A stretch of DNA of 64,000 nucleotides, taken from the NCBI GenBank assembly GCA_020744425.1, contig JAGMUV010000035.1, positions 372,001 to 436,000 of the forward strand. Direction: 5' to 3'. Position 1 is the stretch's first letter, and each line of letters opens with the position of its first letter. Positions 40,931-52,049 of this stretch are shown here, piece by piece. The notes under the pieces were generated by a model. The model did no database searches and was not told the origin of the DNA. It saw only the letters and a list, made by a program, of their open reading frames with translations. The DNA comes from Dactylonectria macrodidyma (lineage: Eukaryota > Ascomycota > Sordariomycetes > Hypocreales > Nectriaceae). The position numbers were made by a program, and so were the translations under genes.

Positions 40931-41420
40931 GTTATTTTCAGCTGCTGGCAAGATGGTCTCGGGGTTGCGTACGGACCTAGATGCTGAGATTATCGCCATT
41001 TGTCAGGTTTTACGCTCTTGGTACCGTGCTGGCCTTATCAAGGACCTGGATCCATTGCTTAAGTCACACCTTGAAAGTAAGCTGGATGATGGTTGTAGGA
41101 CTCTAAGCGACGACGAGCTGGCGCTTGCTGAGTCAAAATGGCTATTGGAGGGCGAGGACAGCGCCAGCGAGGTTGATGATTCATCACAGCAGCAACAGGC
41201 TGAAGAGTTAGTGTCAACCTCTGAAAGTGAGGCTGAATAGGCACCGACGAGGTTATGAATAACCTCAAAAATCCACTTATAAATCCACTCATAAATCCAC
41301 GTGTGTACATCCATTCCACTCCGGTCGAATATGTGCTACATCCACTACGTAATTGCTAAAAAACCGTACATCCACTCTACTTGGTCCCAACGTGGAGTGG
41401 ATGTAGTGGTTCCGACCCTT
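40931..41420 (+). pseudogene. Inverted 3' part of a hAT-2-like element
   Basis: The frame 40931-41240 encodes the dimerisation-domain end (LFSAAGKMVSGLRTD) and the same acidic tail as hAT-2. It is followed by the hAT-2-type 3' terminus ending GTGGTTCCGACCCTT. It is an inverted copy, roughly 90 percent identical by eye, of 37679-38167. It joins the hAT-2 5' end directly near 40929. Confidence 0.85.
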
Positions 41421-41425
41421 AACTG

Positions 41426-42700
41426 TCGCCATCAAAATCATATCGTATTGGTTCATGAGTTCTGACCGGGATACTGTCGCCTTAAAGCCTGGATGGCATT
41501 GGTCATCTCGAGCAAGGGTCGGTCCACATTCGACAGGGGCGCCGACGAGATTACATAAGCACCATCACAGTGCACGGTCTCCAATCTCACTTTTGACATC
41601 AATTTGCGACTTTAATTAAGCATAAAGTGCGCACCAACATTTGCAAACAAAAATGAATTGGTGAGTTGGATTAAGTACAGTTTCATATATTGCGTAATGC
41701 TATTTTTGCTACTGTTATTGTTGTGGTTGACCGTTGCTGCGCTGAAATGTCTATTTAGAACCGCACTTGAAATTTCACTGTCCCATGCGACACAGCGATA
41801 ACCCACCCCCTCATATTCTGAGCTGATGTCGATCGAACAGCACCACCCCTTGCCTGGCGAACCCCATATTTCCATTCCTGATCGGGAGGATGCCAACGGC
41901 GACGGTGAAGTCGTTCATGAGACGTCGTCTTCCGGCATGTTTTTTCCTCTTGACGGGCCAGCCGCTTTCGAGGAGGCCGATAAGCTGTCCTTCTTAGCTG
42001 ATGCTATCCAGACGTCGGCTCTAGGAGCCGTCAAGGCCACAACGGTGACGACGAGTGGCAGGCAGTGCAAGCCGTCCCTCGAATCCAGGCCGCCCTTTCG
42101 CTTGGAAGATTGAGGTGATGTCATTAGCCCTGTTGTGGTAATCCGAAGCGGACTGCCGCGCCACCACTCAAACCATCTTCACATGCCAACAATTGCGAAT
42201 ATCAGGTTTTAACTCAGACGGTCGGAAAGTTTCGAGCCACCTCATCGTGGTTTCTGATAGCAGCGGCAATTTCATCCAATGGACTTGTAGTTTGATGCTT
42301 TTTAACTCTTGTCGAGTTGCGAAAGGGTGCCATATCGTTGTAACTTTAGTTGCGACCTCGGGGTTCTGTTCTACGATCACGCATTGTTACAAGGGGGTGT
42401 CCGTCTGCAACCAATGGGACCCTTGGCAGTGCTGTTAGGTGTGACCAGGATACTTTCCAGGGGCATACAGGAGGTCACCTTGGTGCAAAACAAGGAAATG
42501 TGCGAATGGGTCCAAACCTCGGCAGCATTAGATGCGCCACTCTACATAAATGATCCTCACATGCATCATCTGCAGATGGACTTTTCGTATGTTATCCATA
42601 CCTGTCTTCAGTGGCAGGGCTGCACCACGGAATGAGTATAATTGTTGGATAACTCAGGTATCCTGCTGTTATAGCAATTGCTCTTTCGGGCGGGTGAGAC
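41426..42700. other. Stretch without a clear gene
   Basis: A 95-codon plus-strand frame at 41826-42113 is the longest. It is acidic at its start and has no recognised motif, so it may be chance. Nothing else supported. Confidence 0.35.
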
Positions 42701-43660
42701 GTCAAAACCGTGATGGTTAACTTGGTGTTTTACTTGATGTCTAAAGAACAGAATCTAGGCTAGGTAATAGGGCCACGAAGTGGCCCTATATCTAGCAGGG
42801 AGGCACCTGCACGTGCCCTTACAGCTGTTACTAGCTGTGGTCTACACACGTGGGTGCCTACGATCCTGGCGCTAGCCCTGGCAGTGTTAGTGATATTCCA
42901 ACACTGGCAGTCTTCAATTTTGTGCCAGGGCCCAGGATCACCTAGATATATAAAAGAGGCAGTAACTCCCGCAAGCCTGATTCCGTAACTGCGTATTCAG
43001 CATCGCAGCTCCGGCGCCCGTATCTCGGCCGGAGCTTCCTGGTCCTGTTAGGGCTGCGCCCGCGCAGCCAGCTCTTGGGACAGCTGGTTCTTATGAAAAT
43101 CATCACCTTGCGACCCATCCCTCCATCCGAATCACAGCAGTTGCCGTATCCATGAAGCGCTCAAACGCCTTGTTGCAGCTGTTCTTAGTAAAGGCATCTG
43201 CTAGGTTGTCTTCACCGCTGATCCAACGGATCTCAAACAGCTCTCGGCGTTCGTATGACTGCCGAAGTGCCATTATATCGACCATCAGCCGTTTCTCTTG
43301 CGTTGTTCCGAGCTTTACCAGGCACTCGTATAGTGAGTACGAATCGGTGCATGCAATGGTGGGTACTGCTGGGAGATCCAGGCGTTCTAGCACTTGATTG
43401 ATGGTGTTTGTAATAACGTAGGCCATATCTACGCCTGCCACCATGCCATAGACCTCTGAAGCCAAGGAACTACGGGTAATACGTTTGCACTTTGTGGAGC
43501 TGTAATGCACAAGGTTGCCAGTTAGCGTAAAGGTATCGTCGCTAACTGCTGTTTCGTTGCCTAGGATGATCGCAAATCCAAGCTGAGATGTCAGGTCAGG
43601 GTTATTTGCTAGAGACCCGTCTACGAAGACGAACAGCTTCGCAGTTGACAGGTCGATGGG
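42700..43660 (-). mobile_element. Copia-2 remnant: RNase H end and LTR-like region
   Basis: Frame 43681-43103 (the last 21 bases lie in the Gypsy-1 LTR) encodes a Copia RNase H: LFVFVDGSLANNPDL, SLASEVYGMV, CTDSYSLYECL, WISGEDNLADAFTK. The stop at 43103 is followed by an LTR-like region with a TATATA box and a TGTTGGAATATC motif near 42903 (minus strand). The upstream reverse transcriptase is absent because Gypsy-1 begins at 43661. LTR borders could not be fixed. Confidence 0.75.
42767..42789. repeat. Perfect hairpin in the Copia-2 end region
   Basis: 10-bp arms ATAGGGCCAC/GTGGCCCTAT around GAA, within the presumed LTR region of the Copia-2 remnant. Confidence 0.6.
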
Positions 43661-44122
43661 TGTGACGGTCAAGGTTCCCAACGTAGTAAACCGTAACCCG
43701 ACTGGTTTATGTTGGCAGCTGAAACGGGGCGTAACGTACTGAGCGTGGGGTGGCGAATCACGTCTGATAATGTCAAGAAGTATTCTTGAGTAATCAAATT
43801 GTATTGAAAGCTGGAGAGCTATCTGGACATAGGGAAGTGGGAATGAGTGAAGCTATATATACTATTCTGGTCTGCTTGGTCAATCGTGGCCGAACGTGCT
43901 CTTGTTCGACCTGTTCGACCATTTAAGGTTAAGGTTTCGATGGGAGCGATGGAGCGCGAGGAGCGTTGCTCCCTCGTTCCCATCGCTCCTGTCGCTCCAT
44001 CGCTCCTTCCCTGATTCGCCCGTGAGGCTGACTCATCAGCCTCGCCGCTTGGTTCTCAAGGTCAAGGGTTTTGCCACCCTTCGCCACTTGGTCCCTTGGA
44101 CGCCTTAGCTTGGGTCGTGACA
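43661..44122 (-). repeat. Gypsy-1 3' LTR
   Basis: 462 bp with inverted GGAGCGATGGAGCG-type blocks in the middle, apparently identical to 50529-50990. Confidence 0.95.
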
Positions 44123-44223
44123 CGATGTCTCCCTCCCAATGGTCTTGTCCTCAAGGCCGTAGCTCCCCACTTGTGTTGGTTCGTCAAATTTCCTTTCCTT
44201 CGTCCTGTCATCATGCTGACAGT

Positions 44224-44905
44224 ATGTCGGGCAGAGTCGTGAAACGTTCGACAGCGCGAAAAAATCGAGAAGTCGAAACTCTCGCAGAGTTCGTTGAAAT
44301 TTTCGGTGTCGAAATGACGCCGTGTGCTTTTTGCGCCCGCACCGGGCGTCCCTGCATTGTTGGGCCGGGTTCCTCTCGTTGTTCTGAATGCGTGAAGGCT
44401 CATCAATCGTGTGAGCGCTCAGGTTCCGAGGCCGCGACTCATGGGTGTCCTTCCTTGGTTGCTTTTCTGGTGTTTGTGCTGACTCACCCTCCTAGTCCTT
44501 AGAATCGTTCGTGAGAAGAAAAAGTTGCGTCAACAGCGTTTGGACACTCGAAACGAGTTGGCCGCCCTCCGTAGCTCCCTGGAGTTGTCACAAAAGATGG
44601 TCCAGGACACCCAGGCTCAAATTATGGCGGCTTTTGCGAAGCTGGAGCGGATTGAAAAAATGGAGGATCATCTGGAGGAGAAAGGTATTCCTGCGGCGGA
44701 GGCCATGGATGCGAGAGAGGTGGAAGATTTAGATGAATTGGATCGTCTTGAAACGGAGGAGCGTCAAGGTGCTGAGGCGGGTTTCCTGGATGCTGCTCAG
44801 CTTCCACCGGATGTGTTGGATACTATCGATTGGAATTCTTTGAGCTTTTCCGCTGGTTTCGACGCGGTGGTTGGTGAAAGTTCTTCAGCAAACGTTGGGC
44901 ATTGA
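44224..44905 (+). CDS. Zn2Cys6 zinc-cluster plus coiled-coil protein, antisense inside Gypsy-1
   Basis: Two exons: 44224 to 44422 (or 44410), and 44496-44905. Both donor choices keep frame; 44422 keeps the sixth Cys. The product is about 200 aa. Residues near 38-64 fit the fungal binuclear cluster exactly: Cys-x2-Cys-x6-Cys-x8-Cys-x2-Cys-x6-Cys (CAFC, GRPC, RCSEC, HQSC). Exon 2 opens with a heptad-rich helix (ELAALRSSLELSQKM, IMAAFAKLERIEKM) like the dimerisation coil of such regulators, then an acidic tail that could activate transcription. Its 3' end overlaps pol antisense by 83 bp. A pyrimidine-rich leader precedes the ATG. Gypsy-2 has no such gene. The role is unknown; a DNA-binding regulator or targeting factor is inferred. 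Confidence 0.65.
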
Positions 44906-47900
44906 TGAGGTGTTTGGCTGGTTCCCAGGTATTTTCGGCGTCGGTGTACCCTTTCCACTTGACCAGGTATTCCAATCGATTTCCCTTTTCCTCGTTTCTT
45001 CTTGCTTTGAGGATTTTCTCTGGCTCGTATTCTCGTTCGTCTTCAACTTCCATATCGTCGTCGTAGCCTGTGTCGACTTTGATTGTTCCTTCCGCTGATT
45101 CGAGTAATGAAATGTTAAAGACTGGATGGAGCTTGACCTTCGGTGGTAAGTCCAATTTGTAGGTGCTGTCTGAGAGCTTCTTGAGAATTTTGAATGGTCC
45201 GAGGTATTTGAAGTCGAGTTTTTTACTTGGGCGCTTTGTCTCGATGTTTTTTGTGGATAGGTAGACCATGTCTCCCTCCGAAAAAGTCGGTCCTTCCGAT
45301 CTTTTCTGGTCGTAGTAGCGCTTCATTCGTTCTCGTACGAACTCGAGTTCCGTCCTCAGTTCCGCGTGTAGTTCTCTCAGCTTGTCCGCTTCGAGGATTG
45401 CTTTGACGTTTTGGATTCCATCGTATGAGTCTCTATACGGGTCTGGTGTGTAACCAAATAACGCGTAAGCTGGTGTGGTCTTGATACTTTCTTGGAGTGA
45501 GGTGTTGTAAGCGAACTGAGCCATAGGCAGCAGTTTTGCCCAATTGTTCTGCTCGTAGTTGATGTAACATCGTAGGTATGTTTCCACAATCTGGTTGACT
45601 CGTTCCGTCTGTCCATCTACCTGGGGTCGGTAGGCCGTTGACATTCGTGGGTGCAGTCCTAGTTGAGCCATGAGGCCTTTCCAGAACTTAGAATCCAATG
45701 TTGATCCTCTGTCAGAGATGATCTCGTCAGGCATTCCGTGTACGCTAACAATATTTCGCATGAATATGTAGGCAAGCTGTTCGGAATCCGTCTGTTCGTT
45801 GAATGGTAGAAAATAGGAAAACTTCGTTAATCGGTCAACGATTACGAGTATGCTGTCGTAGTGTACTCCTGTAGCGGGGTCTTCTGAAATCGGTAGTTTG
45901 GTAATGAAATCCATAGTGATCGATTGCCAAGGTCGCTCTGCGACTTCCAATGGCTTGAGCTTGCCGTAGGGCTTGTGCCGTCGTGCTTTGGTGCGTGCAC
46001 ACAAGTCACATCGTTGTAGTACCGTCTGCACCACGTTTTTCATTTTCGGGAATTCATAGGTTCGTTTGAGTCGTTCCATCATCTTGGCTATTCTGGGATG
46101 TCCGTGCAGTCTGTGTTCATGGATGTGTTTGACCAGAGCTTCTTGAAGGTGTGTTGGTACTTGCATTTTCCCCGTTTTTTCTTCTTCTGCAATGTCCTGG
46201 TTGTGTTCGTAAATCCCATGGAACAGTTGTTCTTCCGTGATTTTGTCGATAAAAGCGATTCTTCGAGTTTCCATGAGTTTTGCCTGCTGGATGTAGGCTA
46301 CTTGTCGTTGTTCATAGTGACCTTCTGGCGTCTGGTGCAGGATTTGATCTTGCACAATGGTTTGTTCTGTCTTGAAGTCACTTCGTCGGCTGATAGCGTC
46401 AGCTCGTCCGTTCTCTGATCCTTTCCTGTGGATGATGGCATAGTCGAATTCAGAGAGGTATTCAGCGTATCTGAGTTGCCTTCCGCTGAGTTTTTGTGTC
46501 GTTGCAAAATGGGATATGTTCTTGTGGTCTGTGTAGACCTTGACCTTGTGCTGACTTCCTAGGAGATAGTGTCGAAATTCCTTAAAAGCATTGACAATTG
46601 CAAGAAATTCTTTGTCGTAGATAGGATAGTTGAGCTCGGCTCCGTGTAGTTTTCGTGAATAGAAGGCTATTGGATGTAGCTTGCCATTCCCATCTCGTTG
46701 TCCAGCTTGGGCCCCTAATGCGTAGTCTGACGCATCAGTCTCTAATTCGACTTCTTTGGCGGGGTCGAATGTGGCTAGAACGGGTTCTTTCAGGATTGCC
46801 TCCTTGAGTGCTTGGAACGCTTCTTCTGCCTTTTGGGTCCAGATGAATCTTGTCTCCTTCTTTGTAAGTTCAGTCAACGGTATTGCGATTTTCCCAAAAT
46901 TGCGTATAAACCTTCGGTAGTAGTTTGCGAATTGTCACATTTCGGGATATCGGATTTTGCAGCTATGACAACAGTCAAGCTTTCTGCCCTTCATCATAAG
47001 GTTCCACAGCCACTTTCCTCGTCACAGGCCTCGTCATCAGCTTCGTCACAAGCTATGGTCAGGAGGATAGCTAGATAAAGTCAAATAGTCCGTAGCATCC
47101 GGACCCTCTTGGCTGTACGAGGTCATCATCAGTCTCTTCATCTATAAGACTGACCCAAAGACCCTCATTAGATAGGAAGAATAGCAAGAGCTTCTCACAC
47201 ACATGATCACTTCCATCTCCTAGATGCAACACGAATCCTATGAAGGATTGTACTTCCTTAAGGTTCTTCGGTCGTGGCCAATCTCTGACGGCCGCTATCT
47301 TCTTGGGGTCCATCCGAATTTCGTTCGGGCTGATGATGTGTCCCAAGAATTCTACTTCGTGTGTGTGGAATATGCTTTTCTCGGGTTCGACGAGTAGGTT
47401 TGCGTCTTGGAGTGCCTTGAGCACTTTATGGACGTGTTCCGTGTGTTCTTCTTCCGTTTCTGAAAAGATTAGGATGTCGTCCAGATAGCATACCACAAAG
47501 TCGTCGAGATGTTCTCTCAGCACGTGGTTGATCATTCGCTGAAATGCCGCTGGTGCGTTTGTCAAGCCAAACGGCATGACTGCGTATTCAAACAGTCCGA
47601 ATTTCGTTCGAAATGCTGTTTTCCATTCATCTCCTTCCTTGATACGGATAAGGTTGTAAGCTCCCTTAAGATCTAGAGCTGTAAACCATTTCTTGTTATG
47701 TAGTCTGTCTCGTAGTTCCGTGACTAGGGGCAACGGCGTTCGATCCTTGAGGGTAATGTCGTTGAGTTGCCGATAGTCGATAACGAGTCTGAGTTTTCCA
47801 TTCTTCTTTGGCACAAACATGACTGGGTATCCTGCCGAGGACTTGGAGATTCGGATGTATCCTTTCCTCAGCATGTCTTGGAGGTATTCCTTCAGCGTTC

Positions 47901-48756
47901 GTAGCTCCACTTCGTTGAGGTTGTAGATGGGATAGAACTTTGGTTTTGTTCCAACTTTTAGTTCTATTTCGAGGTCCCATTCGCTGTGTTCTGGTAGTCC
48001 GGTTTCCAGTTCTTCTTCAAACAGCTTCTGATAGATGCGGTACTGCAAGGGTACGTTCTTGAGCCTTTCTTGTTTGTTGGTTGGTGTATGTCCTCCTTCG
48101 AAAGCTTTCTTCTGAAGCTCGAGGACTTCATCCATTTGCTTGAGTTTGCGTTTGACGAAAGCAATGGTTCTTCTAGTGCGGTTTGCTTCTTTTCTCGCAC
48201 TGATATGTCGTGTCCCTTTGGGTGGTGAGGAGGTTCCTTCCTCATGCCATCCTTCTCCGTCGTCATCGGTAGAAGGTTGAGATCTCAATTCATCGTCTGA
48301 CTCGTCGTCATCGTTGGAGAGTGCGTCGTTCCATTGCCGCACCTGGCCAGTTCTCCAATCGATCCATGGGTTGTACTTGTACAGCCATTTGTAACCTAGG
48401 ACCAAATCGTGGCTCATGGCAATCACATCGAACGTGATTCCTTGATTTCTTTCGTCGATTTGGACTTTGAGGTGATCAATCTCTTGGTCTACTCGTCCCC
48501 CATTCGAGGTGAACGGTTGTCCCTCCAGGTTCTCGGCTCTGTACGGTCTCTTCTTGTACTTCCATCTGAGTCCAAGTTCGTTGACCACTTCGGGGTCCAT
48601 GTAGTTTTCTTCTGCACCGCTGTCTACCAAAGCGTTATACTCCTTTCCGCGTATTCGTACTGAGAGGTTGAACGACTTCTGTCGCTGTCCGGGTTTTCCT
48701 GCACTTCTGAGTGCCCTTGTAGGGAGTTCTTCCCTGATTTCGCCCGCCTGCGGCCC
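44823..48756 (-). pseudogene. Gypsy-1 Pol polyprotein, interrupted by a solo LTR
   Basis: Pol is entered from gag by a -1 shift near 48760. Order: aspartic protease (LVDSGAEENYMD), reverse transcriptase (VIDYRQLND, LDLKGAYNLIR, CYLDDILIFS), RNase H (ETDASDYALGAQ, TDHKNISHF), integrase with an HHCC finger (HRLHGHPRIAKM, CDLCARTK) and core (TMDFITKLP, IISDRGSTL, DGQTERVNQ). A chromodomain (LEYLVKWKGY, NTWEP) closes it, marking a chromovirus. The frame is broken between SFIGF and the following Ala-Asn-Tyr-Tyr-Arg by the insertion at 46933-47231. Otherwise no lesions were seen, so this inactivation is recent. Confidence 0.92.
46933..47231. mobile_element. Solo LTR inserted in Gypsy-1 pol
   Basis: 299 bp, TGTCACATTT...GATGCAACA, flanked by CGAAT at 46928-46932 and 47232-47236. 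Removing it and one TSD restores the pol frame. It has TG...CA ends, a 5-bp TSD and no coding capacity, as expected of an LTR left by recombination. The family is different from the other LTRs here. Confidence 0.88.
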
Positions 48757-48758
48757 TC

Positions 48759-50465
48759 CTACAGGTGGCGTTCGTCGTTTGGGTTCCCGAGTGTTGCATT
48801 GTCTCTCGATAGTCGTCGTCGTTCTTGTCGAGACTTCCTGCTCTCCCCTCGCAGGGTTCGTTCCGTGAGGAATCGAGATTCTTTGCTTGTGACTTCTTCC
48901 GTGTCCGACAGATATTCTGAATCTTGTTCAGACTGTCCCTTGGAGCTGTTTTCGGGGTATTCTTGTTCGCACTCCTGGCTCCTCCACGGCAGTCGTTGCT
49001 CGTAGAGATCAGGGTCGTTCCCTTCGTCACTAGTTTCAGGATATTCCTCCGCTGGAGTCCTTCGTACCATGGCCACCGTACGTGTTCGTGAAGACTCGAG
49101 TTCCTTGGTAGGTTTCGGGAAGATAGCATTGACTACTTTTTCGTCCAAGTGGTCGATGCACTTGTCGTCATAGCAATGTATCCATCCGAGATTCTTGTGA
49201 TCAGGCTTGGTCGTTCTAATTGCTCGAGTTGCCTCTTCGTCGTCCTGGTTTTGGACTATGTTAACCTGTTTCTTGCCTTGGCTCCTTGGCTTCTTCGCCT
49301 GTTCGCAGTTAGACGAATAATGCCCATACTCGCCGCAATTGTAGCATTTGATCTTGCTGATGTCTCTCGGTCTCCTCTCTCTTCCTTTCTGAACGTTCCC
49401 CATATTCATGGGTCCGGGTTCGGTGCCGTGAGAGGTATCAGGCTGTCTCTTTTGTCCCTGGTTGGACTGGTTCTTAGCCTTGTATTGAGGGTAGTTGTAG
49501 TTCCCCTTCTTTTCCTGGCGTCTCGCGAAGTTTCGATTGTCGATCTTGACTGCCGTTTCCATGTAGTTATCCAATGTCATCATAGCCTTGTCGATCTTGC
49601 AGAGTTCGTCCTTAACATCCTCCTTGAGGCCTCGATAGAACCTATCCTTGAAGTATGTCTCATCCCAAGGTATCCTGGAGGCTACCTGAAGGAAGTTGGC
49701 GACATATTCGGATGCAGCTTTTGTTTGCTTCAGTCTCATCAGTCGATCAGTGGCCGCCTGTACTTCATCTACTTCCCCGAAGACCTTTTTCATCCTATCT
49801 TCGAATGTGTCGTAGTCTCGAAAGATTGTCATGGTCACATCGCTCGGGCTTCCTCGTACGTAATCGCTGAGGAATGGCTCGAACCATCCTAGCGCGCTTC
49901 CGGTGAGGCAGCTTCCTGCGAACTTGACACGGTTTTCGTGCTTGAAGAATTGCGTGGGGTAGTAGTGAAAGTAGGTGCGTAGCTCCGTCAGGAATGTTTT
50001 GAGCTTCTTCTGGTCTCCGTCAAACTTGGTTGGTTTGTGAGGCTTGATGATTTCTCCGAGATCTTTCCCTCCATTGGCCTGGTTGGCAAGACTTTCGATG
50101 GTGTTGATTTGTTCGTTCCTGTGTCGGTTCCGTTCTTCATAGGTTCCGACGAGCTTGTCGACCTGTTCCTGCAGGGTCTTGTTATTGTTCCGGAGCCTCT
50201 CGGTGTCTTCCGCCTGCTGTGCCTTGCTAAGCTCGAATTGGGCGAGGTTTCTTTCCTCGATCTGCTTCATTCTTTCAATGGCTCCGTGCTGACTTTCGAC
50301 CACCGCCATGAGGCTCTTGACACGTTCATGTAAGACTCGGATTCTTTTGTCATCGTCTTCATCCGAATCAGACATTCGGACAATGTCTTCTTCATGGTCC
50401 TTCGGTGGGGAGTCCTGAGGCTGCATTCCCTTGGAGGATTCTCCAGTAGTACCTGTGGCAGGCAT
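48759..50465 (-). CDS. Gypsy-1 Gag
   Basis: 568 aa from the ATG at 50465. An N-terminal acidic and coiled-coil region (ERLRNNNKTLQEQVDKL) is followed by the retrotransposon capsid domain (KLKTFLTELRTYF, GSALGWFEPFL, ASEYVANFLQVA). A CCHC knuckle follows (CYNCGEYGHYSSNC) and then a Glu/Ser-rich tail. It would form the cytoplasmic virus-like particle and bind the element RNA. The stop at 48759 lies 5' of pol, which is read in the -1 frame. Confidence 0.92.
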   Translation of the reverse strand: MPATGTTGESSKGMQPQDSPPKDHEEDIVRMSDSDEDDDKRIRVLHERVKSLMAVVESQHGAIERMKQIEERNLAQFELSKAQQAEDTERLRNNNKTLQEQVDKLVGTYEERNRHRNEQINTIESLANQANGGKDLGEIIKPHKPTKFDGDQKKLKTFLTELRTYFHYYPTQFFKHENRVKFAGSCLTGSALGWFEPFLSDYVRGSPSDVTMTIFRDYDTFEDRMKKVFGEVDEVQAATDRLMRLKQTKAASEYVANFLQVASRIPWDETYFKDRFYRGLKEDVKDELCKIDKAMMTLDNYMETAVKIDNRNFARRQEKKGNYNYPQYKAKNQSNQGQKRQPDTSHGTEPGPMNMGNVQKGRERRPRDISKIKCYNCGEYGHYSSNCEQAKKPRSQGKKQVNIVQNQDDEEATRAIRTTKPDHKNLGWIHCYDDKCIDHLDEKVVNAIFPKPTKELESSRTRTVAMVRRTPAEEYPETSDEGNDPDLYEQRLPWRSQECEQEYPENSSKGQSEQDSEYLSDTEEVTSKESRFLTERTLRGESRKSRQERRRLSRDNATLGNPNDERHL

Positions 50466-50528
50466 ATTGTCGAGACTTCGTTATTGCTCAGCGTGACGCG
50501 GCGTACAACTGAACAAGAGCTTTCAACG

Positions 50529-50990
50529 TGTGACGGTCAAGGTTCCCAACGTAGTAAACCGTAACCCGACTGGTTTATGTTGGCAGCTGAAACGGGGCGT
50601 AACGTACTGAGCGTGGGGTGGCGAATCACGTCTGATAATGTCAAGAAGTATTCTTGAGTAATCAAATTGTATTGAAAGCTGGAGAGCTATCTGGACATAG
50701 GGAAGTGGGAATGAGTGAAGCTATATATACTATTCTGGTCTGCTTGGTCAATCGTGGCCGAACGTGCTCTTGTTCGACCTGTTCGACCATTTAAGGTTAA
50801 GGTTTCGATGGGAGCGATGGAGCGCGAGGAGCGTTGCTCCCTCGTTCCCATCGCTCCTGTCGCTCCATCGCTCCTTCCCTGATTCGCCCGTGAGGCTGAC
50901 TCATCAGCCTCGCCGCTTGGTTCTCAAGGTCAAGGGTTTTGCCACCCTTCGCCACTTGGTCCCTTGGACGCCTTAGCTTGGGTCGTGACA
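50529..50990 (-). repeat. Gypsy-1 5' LTR
   Basis: 462 bp, apparently identical to 43661-44122. It directly joins pogo coding sequence at 50991. Confidence 0.95.
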
Positions 50991-51856
50991 CGGCTGGACA
51001 GACAACCATATCGCGGTCGAGTGGCTCAAACAGGTCTATCTTCCCCAAACACAGCCGGAAGATGAGTCAGATGCGAGGCTTATCATACTAGATGGTCATC
51101 GAAGCCATGTATCTGTTCGTATCCGCCTTTTCCGGGCCACCTGGGCCGGGGATGTCGCTGACCGTAAATCTAGGATGAGTGGATGGCTACGTGCTTTTTG
51201 AACAACGTGTATTGTTGTTACCTGCCGGCTCACTGCTCCCACGGCCTACAACCACTCGACAATGGTCCATTTAATGCATCCAAGGCGGCCTATCGCAAAG
51301 AACTCCAAAAGCTGACAAGCCTGACCGATTCTGCGCCGGTGGACAAGGTCAACTTCATCAAGGCCTATGCCAAAGGCAGAGAAGTGGGTATGACGAAGAA
51401 AAACATCCTTTCTGGTTGGAGAGTGACTGGAAACTGGCCGATTTCTCGACGGAAAGCGCTCATACATCCTGAGATCCAGCCTGACAAGAAGGAAACGACG
51501 CCCGCATCAGACGGCCTCAGCGACGGGCAACGCGACTCTGATAACACGCCAAAGACCAGCCGTCACATCAGGGATCTAGGTAAGAACAAAAGCCCTTCGA
51601 CAAGAAGGCGCTATTCTGTGATATCGAAAGGTTTTGAAGCACAAGAGTCAAAGATCGCTTCTCTAAGCTCAAGAGTAGCCAGTTTAGAGGAGGAAGTCGG
51701 GAGGCTGAGCAGAGGCAAGAAGAGGAAAGCGATACCGAATCCCAACAGGAAGTTTATGACACTGGCCGAGTCTCTAGTGACCGGTGACACTATTTCTGAG
51801 CCAAACGAAGTGATTGAAGAGACAGAGGGTGTCGAAGAGGTGATCGAGGTGGGAGG

Positions 51857-52049
51857 TGTGACGGGAGCGTCTGGAGTGCTGGATCCAAGGTGGGGTCGAT
51901 ACGTAACTAGGACGCACGGGGCAGGCCACAGGGACTATCAACGCGTCTACGCGTCTACGCGCCTGCCCGCTTTCTCTTTCCTCTTCATCGTAGTATTCTC
52001 GCAATACAGTGGCATTACCTCTTGAGTTGATCTCATCTGGCCCGTGACA
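51857..52049 (+). repeat. Gypsy-2 5' LTR
   Basis: 193 bp with a short tandem CGCGTCTA block, apparently identical to 57956-58148. Confidence 0.95.

Larger units (their letters stand above)
43661..50990 (-). mobile_element. Gypsy-1, chromodomain LTR retrotransposon with an antisense accessory gene
   Basis: 7330 bp with two 462-bp LTRs (TGTGACGG...CGTGACA) that read as identical. Gag and Pol lie on the minus strand. Pol is interrupted by a solo LTR. Between pol and the 3' LTR lies about 700 bp of extra DNA with a plus-strand spliced gene. The flanking 5-mers differ (ATGGG on the left, CGGCT on the right), and the left flank is Copia-2 while the right flank is a pogo gene, so the two sides did not come from one insertion site. 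Confidence 0.92.

Noticed and set aside
41826..42113. 95-aa host gene
   Set aside because: The frame is open and has an ATG, but there is no motif, intron or neighbour to support it; recorded only as a weak frame in an empty stretch.
43896..44108. Identical 70-aa frames at 43896-44108 and 50764-50976
   Set aside because: They lie entirely within the two Gypsy-1 LTRs and are identical only because the LTRs are.
43661..50990. Gypsy-1 as a normal single insertion
   Set aside because: The flanking 5-mers differ and the two sides are different interrupted genes, so recombination or misassembly must be invoked.
51857..52025. C-terminal extension of the pogo transposase
   Set aside because: This stretch is the Gypsy-2 LTR read through; the true transposase tail resumes at 58154.
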